This document shows, piece by piece, positions 25,603 to 33,612 of a stretch of 64,000 nucleotides of DNA. Source of the stretch: Ruegeria sp. ANG-R (GTDB taxonomy: Bacteria; Pseudomonadota; Alphaproteobacteria; Rhodobacterales; Rhodobacteraceae); assembly GCF_000813985.1 (NCBI RefSeq), contig NZ_JWLJ01000009.1, forward strand, positions 1-64,000. The letters are read 5' to 3'. The notes below the pieces were generated by a model that had not been told where the DNA came from, did not search any database, and saw only the letters and a program-made list of their open reading frames with translations. Position numbers and translations under genes: made by a program. Position 1 is the first letter of the stretch. Each line of letters begins with the position of its first letter.

Positions 25603-26949
25603 ATGGATCGCTACCGCGGGAACCCACAAGCCATCGCTGATCTGGTCAAGGGCTATGCTGTCCATCGTGACACATATGTAGATCAAGAAGTCTTTGACCT
25701 TGAGATGGAACAGCTGTTCCCGAACTGCTGGGTCTATATTGGCCATGAAAGCCAGATCAAGAATTCCGGCGATTTCATCACATCAAAGATCGGGCATCAG
25801 CCGGTTCTGGCCTCGCGTCATCGTGACGGTCAGGTCTATGTGATGCACAACCGTTGCCCGCACAAAGGCGTCAAGATCGCCTCCGAACCCTGCGGCAACA
25901 CCGGCAAGTTCTTCCGCTGCCCCTATCACGCTTGGTCGTTCAAGACCGATGGCTCGCTGTTGGCGATCCCGCTGAACAAGGGCTATGAGGGCACCGGGTT
26001 TGACGCGGATCGCGCGGCTCAGGGTCTGCCCCGGATCGAGAACGTGAAAATCTATCGCGGCCTGATATTTGTGCGTCTGGCTGAAAAGGGCCTGAGCTTT
26101 GAGGAATATTTCGGCGAGTCGCTGACCACGATCGACAACATGGCCGACCGCTCGCCCGAGGGTGAGCTTGAGGTGCTCAGCGCACCGATCCGCTACATGC
26201 ATTCGTGCAACTGGAAAATGCTGGTCGACAACCAGACCGACACCTGCCACCCGATGGTGGCGCATGAAAGCTCAGCCGGGACTGCGGTGAATGTCTGGGA
26301 ACGTGCCAAAAAGGCCAATCCGGATCTGGAAACGCCGATGGCCGTGCAGCTTTATGCGCCCTTCATGGCACCTTACGAATTCTACGAAGGCGCAGGTATC
26401 CGCGTTTGGCCGAATGGTCATGGCCATTCCGGCGTGACCGGCTCGATCCACCAGGACTACGAAGATGTCGATGGCTATCTGGGCAGGATGGAAGACGCCT
26501 ACGGCAAAAAGCGCGCGCATGAGATTCTGGGCGACGTGCGGCATAATACCAACTACTTCCCGAACATCATGGTGAAGGGTCCAGTCGGCATTCTGCGCAA
26601 CTTCATCCCGCTGGCCGTGGACAAGACGCTGGTCGAGAGCTGGGTGTTCCGATGGAAAGGCGCGCCGGACAAGCTGTATGAGCGGGGCCTGATGTACAAC
26701 CGCTTCATCAACGCGCCGACCTCGATTGTGGGCCATGATGATCTGGAAATGTACGAACGCGCGCAGGAAGGTCTGTTGTCGGACGGCAATGAGTGGATCA
26801 ACCTGCACCGTCTGTGGGAAGAGGATGAGGCCGAAGACACCACCGAAGTGGTCAACGGTACCTCGGAACGTCAGATGCGCAACCAGTTCTACGCCTGGCG
26901 CAAATTCATGATCCAGAACATGGAAAACACCGTGGAGGCCGCAGAATGA
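25603..26949 (+). CDS. Aromatic ring-hydroxylating dioxygenase, alpha subunit (Rieske)
   Basis: This 448-residue protein binds the Rieske cluster with Cys85-x-His87 and Cys106-x2-His109 (NRCPHKG, CPYHAW). The mononuclear iron ligands are His216 and His221 with the bridging Asp213 (TDTCHPMVAHE); a third carboxylate is probably in VGHDDLEMYERAQEG. It inserts O2 into an aromatic ring. The upstream reductase and downstream small subunit complete the system. Neighbouring CoA ligase, thiolase-like, OB-fold and isatin-hydrolase-like genes suggest an indole-acid substrate; that is inference. Other aromatic acids (benzoate- or salicylate-like) remain possible. Confidence 0.87.
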   Translation: MDRYRGNPQAIADLVKGYAVHRDTYVDQEVFDLEMEQLFPNCWVYIGHESQIKNSGDFITSKIGHQPVLASRHRDGQVYVMHNRCPHKGVKIASEPCGNTGKFFRCPYHAWSFKTDGSLLAIPLNKGYEGTGFDADRAAQGLPRIENVKIYRGLIFVRLAEKGLSFEEYFGESLTTIDNMADRSPEGELEVLSAPIRYMHSCNWKMLVDNQTDTCHPMVAHESSAGTAVNVWERAKKANPDLETPMAVQLYAPFMAPYEFYEGAGIRVWPNGHGHSGVTGSIHQDYEDVDGYLGRMEDAYGKKRAHEILGDVRHNTNYFPNIMVKGPVGILRNFIPLAVDKTLVESWVFRWKGAPDKLYERGLMYNRFINAPTSIVGHDDLEMYERAQEGLLSDGNEWINLHRLWEEDEAEDTTEVVNGTSERQMRNQFYAWRKFMIQNMENTVEAAE

Positions 26950-27419
26950 ACCGCGACGATCTGATTGATTTCGTCTATGACGAAGCCGCCATGCTGGATG
27001 ACATGCGGTGGGAGGACTGGACCAAACTGTTTGCCGAAGATGGCCGATACTGGATGCCGCTAGAATGGCAACAGGAAGACCCGATCCTGCAACCCTCGCT
27101 GATGTACGAAGACCTGCTGCTGCTGACCGTTCGGGTTGAGCGTCTGACAGGTGAACGGACCTTCAGCCAGAAACCCAAAAGCCGTAGCCATCACCTGATG
27201 GAACGGCCCCGTATCCTGTCGATGGGGGAAGAGGACGGTATATACAGAATGCGCACCTCGTTCCTTTACACCGAAACGCGGGGCGACCTGTTGGAACGCT
27301 ACTCTGGCTGGATCGGGCATCAACTGGTCGAGGTCGACGGTGCTTTGAAGATCAAGCAAAAGCGCATCGACCTGATCAACTTCGACGCACCCTTCAGCAA
27401 CATTCAGCTGTTTATCTGA
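26946..27419 (+). CDS. Aromatic ring-hydroxylating dioxygenase, beta subunit
   Basis: This 157-residue SnoaL/NTF2-like small subunit shows the early DDMRWEDWTKLFAEDGRYWMP segment and a C-terminal beta-rich half (SRSHHLMERPR, YRMRTSFLYTETR). Such subunits support assembly of the alpha3-beta3 oxygenase and carry no cofactor. Its ATG overlaps the alpha-subunit stop by four bases, so the two are translationally coupled. Confidence 0.85.
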   Translation: MNRDDLIDFVYDEAAMLDDMRWEDWTKLFAEDGRYWMPLEWQQEDPILQPSLMYEDLLLLTVRVERLTGERTFSQKPKSRSHHLMERPRILSMGEEDGIYRMRTSFLYTETRGDLLERYSGWIGHQLVEVDGALKIKQKRIDLINFDAPFSNIQLFI

Positions 27420-27427
27420 GGCACTTC

Positions 27428-29041
27428 ATGACATCCGAGACCGTTTACCGGCGCTTTTCTGAAACCGCCGCGCGCCGCGGTGACGCACCCTTTCAGCATG
27501 TTCTGGAAGAAACCGCAGGGATTTACGGAATCCCGGCGGGCGATATCTCTTATACCGATATGGCCGCACGTATTGAAAAATGGCGGCGACGGTTCGAGGA
27601 CGCAGGATACGGGGCAGGCCAACGCGTTGGCTTGCTGTTGCAGAACCGGCCTGTGTTCCTTGAAATCTGGCTGGCTCTGAACGCGATTGGTGTATCGGTA
27701 GTGCCGATCAATCCCGATCTGCGACTGGCCGAGCTGGAATATCTGGCCGAGCATTCCGAGATGATCCTGGCCATCGTTCTGGCCGATCGCGTGGATGAAA
27801 TGCGTCAGGCGGCCCAGAATGCAGGCCTGTCGATGCCGGTGATCACCGTCGATGACGATTTGCCCGCCGCAACCACTGCGCCCCGGGCCGGGGCCGAGCT
27901 GAACAGCGCGACGGAATGCGCGCTACTTTATACCTCGGGCACCACAGGGCGGCCCAAAGGCTGTATCCTGACCAACGAATACTACCTGCATTCCGGCGAC
28001 TGGTACGCGGAAACCGGCGGCCATATCAGCCTGCGCAAAGATTGCGAGCGGATGTTGACGCCGCTGCCGGTGTTCCACATGAACGCCATGGCGGTTTCGG
28101 TTACGGCGATGATCACCGTCGGTGGCTGCCTGATCATGCTGGATCGCTTCCACCCGCGCAGCTGGTGGGAGTCGGTACGCAAAAGCGGCGCGACCGTGGT
28201 GCATTATCTGGGCGTCATGCCCTCGATGCTGATGGTGGCCGAACCCTCTGATGCAAACCGCGACCACAATGTGCGCTTTGGCTTCGGCGCAGGTGTCGAC
28301 AAAAAGCTGCACGCGCCCTTCGAGGAGCGCTATGGCTTTCCGCTGGTCGAGGCCTGGGCCTGTACTGAGACCGGGTCCGGCGGTGTGATCAGCGCCCATG
28401 AAGAGCCGCGCCAGATCGGGACCTCGTGCTTTGGCCGCCCCTGCAAGGACGTCGCCGTGCGCGTGGTGGATGACGCAGGCAATGACGTTGCCACCGGCGA
28501 ACCCGGTGAGCTTTTGGTGCGCCGCGCCGGGGACAATCCGCGCTATGGCTTCTTCTCGGGTTACCTGAAAAATCAGGAAGCCACGGATGAGTTGTGGGAA
28601 GGCGGCTGGCTGCACACCGGCGATGTGGTCAGCCAGGACGCAGACGGATCGCTGCATTTCGTTGACCGCAAAAAGAACGTGATCCGCCGCTCGGGCGAGA
28701 ATATCGCGGCGGTCGAGGTTGAATCGATCCTCAACCGTCACCCCGAGATCAAGATTTCCGCCGCTGTCGCCGCCCCCGATGAGGTGCGCGGAGACGAGGT
28801 GGCCGTGTTCATGATCCTTGACGGGGTCAAGGGCGACGCCGCCAAAGCTGAAGAGATTGCAACCTGGGCGCTGGACCAGATGGCCTATTACAAAGTGCCC
28901 GGCTGGATCGCTTTTGCAGATGACCTGCCTTTGACCGCGACGCAGAAAATCCTGCGCGGACAGATGAAGGATCTGATGGTAAAGACGTTTGAGGAAGACG
29001 GCTTTATCGACACGCGGCACCTGAAGAAACGCAAGGTCTGA
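27428..29041 (+). CDS. Acyl-CoA synthetase / aromatic acid-CoA ligase (ANL superfamily)
   Basis: This 537-residue protein has the AMP/phosphate-binding motif LLYTSGTTGRPKGCIL, the core motif WACTETGSGG, the hinge segment GGWLHTGDVVSQDADG...FVDRKKNVIRRSGENIAAVEVE and the adenylation Lys in LTATQKILRGQMK. It forms acyl-AMP and then acyl-CoA from a carboxylic acid. Directly after the dioxygenase genes it probably activates the hydroxylated acid, before C-C cleavage by the following two proteins. It ends overlapping the next ATG by one base. Confidence 0.85.
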   Translation: MTSETVYRRFSETAARRGDAPFQHVLEETAGIYGIPAGDISYTDMAARIEKWRRRFEDAGYGAGQRVGLLLQNRPVFLEIWLALNAIGVSVVPINPDLRLAELEYLAEHSEMILAIVLADRVDEMRQAAQNAGLSMPVITVDDDLPAATTAPRAGAELNSATECALLYTSGTTGRPKGCILTNEYYLHSGDWYAETGGHISLRKDCERMLTPLPVFHMNAMAVSVTAMITVGGCLIMLDRFHPRSWWESVRKSGATVVHYLGVMPSMLMVAEPSDANRDHNVRFGFGAGVDKKLHAPFEERYGFPLVEAWACTETGSGGVISAHEEPRQIGTSCFGRPCKDVAVRVVDDAGNDVATGEPGELLVRRAGDNPRYGFFSGYLKNQEATDELWEGGWLHTGDVVSQDADGSLHFVDRKKNVIRRSGENIAAVEVESILNRHPEIKISAAVAAPDEVRGDEVAVFMILDGVKGDAAKAEEIATWALDQMAYYKVPGWIAFADDLPLTATQKILRGQMKDLMVKTFEEDGFIDTRHLKKRKV

Positions 29042-30216
29042 TGGCAAAACAGAAATCATATGACGGCGCGGTTGTCTGCGCGCCGGTGACTGTGCCCTAT
29101 GTGCGGTTTTCGCCAGAGACGGCACATTGGTGGACCGGGGCCGCGCTGGCCGAACTGTCGCGTCAGACGGGGCTTGGGCCTGCGGATTTTGACGGGTTCT
29201 GCTTTGCCAGTTTTTCGGCCGTGCCCGACAGTGTGGTGGGCATGGTCCAGCATCTGGGCCTCAGCCCCCGCTGGATGGACCATATCCCGACGGGCGGGGC
29301 CAGCGGCGTGATGGCGCTGCGCCGTGCGGCGCGCGCGGTTCAGGCGGGTGATGTGGATATCGTGGCCTGTGTTGCGGCGGACACCAACCAGATCGACAGT
29401 TTCCGGCAGACTTTGGCCGGGTTCTCGCGCTTTTCGCAGGATGCCACCTATCCCTATGGGTTTGGCGGGCCGAACGCGACTTTTGCGCTGATCACCGATA
29501 ACTTCATGCGCCAATATGGCATCGGGCGCGAAGATTTCGCCAAGCTCTGCGTGGCGCAGCGCGACAATGCGCTGTCCAATCCGACGGCGCTGATGAAGAA
29601 GCCACTGACGCATGAGCAATACATGAAGGCCCGTCCGATCTCGGACCCGGTGCATCTGTTTGACTGCGTGATGCCCTGCGCCGGGGCTGAGGCGTTTATC
29701 GTCACCACCCCCGAAAAAGCCGAAGAACTGGGCCTGTCCACGGCGCGGATCGCAGGCACCATCGAACGGCACAATGCCTTTGCCGAGGACGCTGTGCAGA
29801 CGCGCGGCGGCTGGGCGCGCGACATTGACGATCTGTGGCAGGCCGCAGAGCTTGGCCCGCAGGATATGGATATGGTTCAGGTCTATGACGACTATCCCGT
29901 GATCGTCGCCATGCAACTGGCCGATCTGGGCTTTTGCGACAAAGACAAGCTGCCAGAGTTCATTGCCCAGAATGACTTTACCATCTCGGGCTCACTGCCG
30001 CTGAACACCAATGGTGGCCAGTTGTCCGCCGGGCAGGCGGGCGCGGCTGGTGGGTTCCAGAACGTGACCGAAGGGTTGCGGCAGGTGCTGCATTGCCCGT
30101 TGGGCGATCAGGTGCCCGATGCGCGCCACGCGCTGGTGTCGGGCTTTGGTCTGGTGAACTATGACCGGGGCGTGTGCACCGGTGCGGCTGTATTGACGCA
30201 GGAGGTGCTGCGATGA
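29041..30216 (+). CDS. Thiolase-fold protein lacking the catalytic Cys (SCP-x/Ltp2-like, probable retro-aldolase)
   Basis: This 391-residue protein belongs to the SCP-x-like thiolase group, recognisable by the late NTNGGQLSAGQAGAAGG segment and DMVQVYDDYPVIVAMQL. At the usual nucleophile position it reads PTGGASGVMAL (residues 83-92) with no Cys. In steroid side-chain degradation, the thiolase-like Ltp2 needs a DUF35/OB-fold partner and performs a retro-aldol cleavage instead of thiolysis. Here the next gene encodes such an OB-fold domain, so cleavage of a beta-hydroxyacyl-CoA to a ketone plus acetyl-CoA is proposed. The mechanism is inference. Confidence 0.75.
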   Translation: MAKQKSYDGAVVCAPVTVPYVRFSPETAHWWTGAALAELSRQTGLGPADFDGFCFASFSAVPDSVVGMVQHLGLSPRWMDHIPTGGASGVMALRRAARAVQAGDVDIVACVAADTNQIDSFRQTLAGFSRFSQDATYPYGFGGPNATFALITDNFMRQYGIGREDFAKLCVAQRDNALSNPTALMKKPLTHEQYMKARPISDPVHLFDCVMPCAGAEAFIVTTPEKAEELGLSTARIAGTIERHNAFAEDAVQTRGGWARDIDDLWQAAELGPQDMDMVQVYDDYPVIVAMQLADLGFCDKDKLPEFIAQNDFTISGSLPLNTNGGQLSAGQAGAAGGFQNVTEGLRQVLHCPLGDQVPDARHALVSGFGLVNYDRGVCTGAAVLTQEVLR

Positions 30217-31451
30217 CCGATCCGTTGACGCCTCCGAAAAAGAAAGACCCGCTGGTCAGAACCCGCGCGGGCCATGTGCCTCCGGGGCTGCGATCCCGTG
30301 CGGCCAAGGCAATGGCAGTGCGGGCCGGGCAGGGGCAGTTTGTTTTGCAGACCTGCAACACCACCGGGCAGACGACCTATCCGCCGCGCGACCGCTCGCC
30401 CTTTACCTGGGATGAGCTGACCTGGCAGGAACAGCCCCGTGGCGCCGTAATTGAGGCCGTGACCACGATTGATGCCACCGTCGATCCGTTTTTCCGCGAA
30501 CATCTGCCCTGGCGCGTTGGCTCGGCCCGGCTGGATGCAGGCCCGATGGCGATTGTGCATCTGCATGGCGACGTCAAACAGGGCGACCGCGTGCGGATGG
30601 AGATCAAGCTGGACCGGGGCGGCAACCCGGCCCTGTTTGCGATGCCCGAAAAGGAGACACCGAACATGGCCGATGATCCGCAACTGCGCGTCTTTACTGC
30701 TGATCCGAAACTCCGCCGCGTTCTTGTCACCGACGGGCGTGGCCCGGTGGGGCAGGCCGTGGCGCAGGCCCTGCTGAAGGCCGGGGCCAAGACGGTCTAT
30801 CTGGGCAATGCCGACACGCTGATGCGCTATCCCGGTCAGGACCGGATCGAGGCCATCGAGGGCATCGAACCCGTCGCCCTGAACCTGACCGACACAAGCA
30901 GCACGCAGGAACTGGCGGCGCAACTGGGCGGCAAAGTGGAAATCGTCGTCAACACGGCACAGTTCACCCGTCAAAGCGGCGTGGGTTTCGGCGGCAAGTT
31001 GAGCGATCTGCAAACCGGGCTGGAAACCGAGGTGTCGGGCCTGATGCGTCTGGCGCAGGCCTTTGCCCCGGCGATGTCCGGGCGGTCGGATGATGGGGTG
31101 AACTCGGCTGCGGCCTTTGTTGACGTGGCCTCGATCCACGGGCTGACCGGAAAATCCGGTTTCTCGGGCGCGGCGGCGGCGGCGGCTGCGCGCCTGTCGC
31201 TGATATCGGGACTGCGCGGAGAGATGGCCCATACCGGCATCCGCGTCATGTCGGTTCTGACCGGCGCAATCGACGATGAATGGCACCAGAACGTGCCGCC
31301 CCCGAAGACGGCCCCCGTTCAGATCGCCAAAGCGGTGGTCGAAGTGCTGCAAAAGGGGCAGGAAACAATATGCGCGGGCGATGTGGCCAAGGACATTCTG
31401 TCCCGCTGGCAGGCCGATCCGCTGCTGACAATCCGGGAGGAAAACCAATGA
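30213..31451 (+). CDS. Fusion of DUF35-like OB-fold domain with a degenerate short-chain dehydrogenase domain
   Basis: This 412-residue protein has two parts. Residues about 40-145 match the DUF35/ChsH2-type rubredoxin-OB fold (LQTCNTTGQTTYPPRDRSP, GAVIEAVTTIDATV, DRVRMEIK), but only one of the four usual zinc Cys remains (Cys48). Residues about 168-400 are SDR-like with a cofactor loop VTDGRGPVGQAVAQALL. The SDR catalytic Tyr and Lys positions are both Ala (SGFSGAAAAAAARL after ASIHG), so oxidoreductase activity is doubtful. It overlaps the thiolase-like gene by ATGA. It is probably the obligate partner of that protein. Confidence 0.75.
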   Translation: MTDPLTPPKKKDPLVRTRAGHVPPGLRSRAAKAMAVRAGQGQFVLQTCNTTGQTTYPPRDRSPFTWDELTWQEQPRGAVIEAVTTIDATVDPFFREHLPWRVGSARLDAGPMAIVHLHGDVKQGDRVRMEIKLDRGGNPALFAMPEKETPNMADDPQLRVFTADPKLRRVLVTDGRGPVGQAVAQALLKAGAKTVYLGNADTLMRYPGQDRIEAIEGIEPVALNLTDTSSTQELAAQLGGKVEIVVNTAQFTRQSGVGFGGKLSDLQTGLETEVSGLMRLAQAFAPAMSGRSDDGVNSAAAFVDVASIHGLTGKSGFSGAAAAAAARLSLISGLRGEMAHTGIRVMSVLTGAIDDEWHQNVPPPKTAPVQIAKAVVEVLQKGQETICAGDVAKDILSRWQADPLLTIREENQ

Positions 31452-32239
31452 CCCAATCTGTTCTTGTTGATCTGGCGGCGGCGCTGGCCTCGGGTCAGGT
31501 GCGCGTTGTCGACCTGACCAACACACTCAGCCCCGAGTTTCCGGTGATCGTGCTGCCGCCAGAGTTTGGCCAATGCGCGCCGTTCCGGATGGAGAAAGTC
31601 TCGCGCTATGATGACAATGGCCCGGCGTGGTACTGGAACAACATCTCGATGAACGAACACACGGGCACGCATTTTGATGCGCCCGCGCATTGGGTGACGG
31701 GCAAGGATCTGCCCTCGAACACCGTTGATGCGATCCCGGCGCAGGATTTCATGGCACCGGCGGTTGTGATCGACATCTCGGTTGAATCTGCAGCGGATGC
31801 GGATTTTGTGGTGACGCGTGCGTTTCTGGAAAACTGGGAAAAGGAAAACGGTACCATCCCGCCGGGTCACTGGATTGCCCTGCGCACCGATTGGTACAAG
31901 CGTGTCGGCACGCCCGAATACCTGAACCTGCTGGAAGACGGCGCGCATTCGCCCGGGCCGGATGCCAGCGCGGTTGAATTCATGGTACATGACCGCAATT
32001 GCGTGGGTCTTGCGGTGGAAACCGTGGGCACCGATGCGGGGCAGGGGTTCCATTTCAATCCGCCCCTGCCGGCGCATTCGATCCTGCATGGCAATGGCCG
32101 TTTCGGCCTGCAGTGCCTGACCAATCTGGACAAGCTGCCAACCTTCGGCGCGATCATCGTCGCCTGCCCGCTGAAAATCGAAGGCGGTTCGGGCAGCCCG
32201 CTGCGCGTTGTCGCCCTGATCGAAGGAGAGGGCGCATGA
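31448..32239 (+). CDS. Cyclase-family metal hydrolase, isatin hydrolase-like
   Basis: The protein has 263 residues. It contains the complete metal-binding motif HxGTHxDxPxH (His71 to His81, EHTGTHFDAPAHW) of the kynurenine formamidase/cyclase family, which also defines the Mn-dependent isatin hydrolase. Isatin hydrolase opens isatin to isatinate in bacterial indole-3-acetate breakdown. Further conserved parts are WIALRTDWYKR and VGLAVETVGTDAG. It overlaps both neighbours by ATGA-type junctions. Kynurenine formamidase is possible, but no tryptophan dioxygenase or kynureninase is nearby. Confidence 0.7.
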   Translation: MTQSVLVDLAAALASGQVRVVDLTNTLSPEFPVIVLPPEFGQCAPFRMEKVSRYDDNGPAWYWNNISMNEHTGTHFDAPAHWVTGKDLPSNTVDAIPAQDFMAPAVVIDISVESAADADFVVTRAFLENWEKENGTIPPGHWIALRTDWYKRVGTPEYLNLLEDGAHSPGPDASAVEFMVHDRNCVGLAVETVGTDAGQGFHFNPPLPAHSILHGNGRFGLQCLTNLDKLPTFGAIIVACPLKIEGGSGSPLRVVALIEGEGA

Positions 32240-32955
32240 AAACCACTCTGATCACCGGCGGAAACTCGGGCATTGGTGCGGCGATTGCCGAATTGCTGCT
32301 GGTGCGTGGCGAAAAGGTTGTGTCGCTGGGGCTGGAACTGCCCGCGGCAGAGCATGAGAACCTGTTTGGCTACACCGCCGATCTGACCGACGCGGCCAAC
32401 ACGGCCGAGGTTGCGGCGCAGATCGCATCAGATCATCAGATCGACGCGCTGGTGCACAATGCGGGGATGATCCTGCCTAACCTGCTGCCCGATGCTTCGC
32501 CGCAGGACATTCTGACCCTGTCGCAACTGCACCTTGCCGCGCCTATGGCGCTGACGCAGGCAGTTCTGGCGGGCATGGAAGAGCGTGGTTCGGGCCGTAT
32601 CCTGTTCATCTCATCCCGCGCGTCGATGGGGATGCCGACCCGCTCGGCCTATTCTGCGACCAAGGCGGGGGTGCATGGCATGGCGCGCACCTGGGCGCTG
32701 GAGCTGGCCCCCAAGGGGATCACCGTCAACGTTATCGCGCCGGGCCCGGTTCTGACCGAGAATTTCTGGGGCATCGTGCCAAAAGACGGCGAATTGCAGG
32801 GCAAAATCGCCGATGGCGTGCCGGTCAAGCGGATCGGGACATCGGACGATATCGCCAATGCGGCTGGGTTCTTTCTGGATGACAAGGCCAGTTTTGTCAC
32901 CGGGCAGGTCCTGTTTGTCTGCGGGGGCACCAGCCTCGGTAGCCTGCCGTCGTGA
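32236..32955 (+). CDS. Short-chain dehydrogenase/reductase
   Basis: This 239-residue classical SDR has a cofactor motif ITGGNSGIGAAIAELLL, the NAG motif VHNAGMI, and an intact catalytic Ser-Tyr-Lys set (SSRASMGMPTRSAYSATKAG). The C-terminal PGPVLTENFW segment follows. It would oxidise or reduce a pathway alcohol or ketone with NAD(P). Unlike the SDR half of the fusion protein upstream, its active site is complete. The start at 32236 overlaps the cyclase stop and has GGAGAG upstream. Confidence 0.83.
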   Translation: MKTTLITGGNSGIGAAIAELLLVRGEKVVSLGLELPAAEHENLFGYTADLTDAANTAEVAAQIASDHQIDALVHNAGMILPNLLPDASPQDILTLSQLHLAAPMALTQAVLAGMEERGSGRILFISSRASMGMPTRSAYSATKAGVHGMARTWALELAPKGITVNVIAPGPVLTENFWGIVPKDGELQGKIADGVPVKRIGTSDDIANAAGFFLDDKASFVTGQVLFVCGGTSLGSLPS

Positions 32956-32961
32956 GGCCCC

Positions 32962-33564
32962 ATGTTCTACACGATTGAACAGGGTCACCCGTTCCGCCAC
33001 AACCCCCTCAGCGCCATTGTCACCCCGCGCCCCATCGCGTGGATTTCCACCCGCGATCAGGATGGGGTGGACAATCTGGCGCCCTATTCGTTCTTCAACC
33101 TCACGGCCTATGATCCGCCACAGGTAATGTTCGCATCTACCTTCACCAAACCCGATCAGGATCGCTCGAAGGACACGGTGTCGAATATCGAAGCCAGCGG
33201 CTTTTTCTGTGTCAACGTGGCCGAACACGCGGCGCGCGAGGCGGTCAACCACTCCTCGGCCCCGCTGGAGCGTGGCGTGGATGAATTCGCGCATACCGGC
33301 ATCGAAAAAACCGCGTGCGAAATGATCGACTGTAGCCGCGTCGCGCAGACTCCTGCGGCGCTGGAATGTCGGTTGAACCAGGTGATCGACCTGCCAGGTG
33401 AGAACAACCATCTGGTTCTGGGTTTCATCGAGGCCGTGCATATTCGCGACAATTGCATTGTCGAGGACCGGTTCGAGATCACAACCTATAAACCTCTGAC
33501 CCGGTTGGGGTATCAGGACTACGGCATGATCGAAGACACATTCAGGATGTCCCGACCCAAATAA
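32962..33564 (+). CDS. Flavin reductase family protein
   Basis: This 200-residue protein has the split-barrel flavin reductase-like domain: NPLSAIVTPRPIAWISTRD, then APYSFFNLTAYDPPQVMFAS and FCVNVAEHAAREAVN. Such proteins supply reduced flavin to two-component monooxygenases or act as FMN-binding oxidoreductases. No large flavin monooxygenase subunit is seen in the window, so its partner is unknown. It is six bases after the SDR gene, so probably co-transcribed. Confidence 0.78.
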   Translation: MFYTIEQGHPFRHNPLSAIVTPRPIAWISTRDQDGVDNLAPYSFFNLTAYDPPQVMFASTFTKPDQDRSKDTVSNIEASGFFCVNVAEHAAREAVNHSSAPLERGVDEFAHTGIEKTACEMIDCSRVAQTPAALECRLNQVIDLPGENNHLVLGFIEAVHIRDNCIVEDRFEITTYKPLTRLGYQDYGMIEDTFRMSRPK

Positions 33565-33612
33565 CGGCTGTCAGACCATCACAGCGCATTTCGTTCAGAT
33601 AAGGGTGCACGT

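Noticed and set aside
27923-29125. 400-codon open frame on the minus strand
   Set aside because: Antisense to the CoA ligase, whose AMP-binding motifs are intact.
30159-31526. 455-codon open frame on the minus strand
   Set aside because: Antisense to the OB-fold/SDR fusion gene and low in family-like features.
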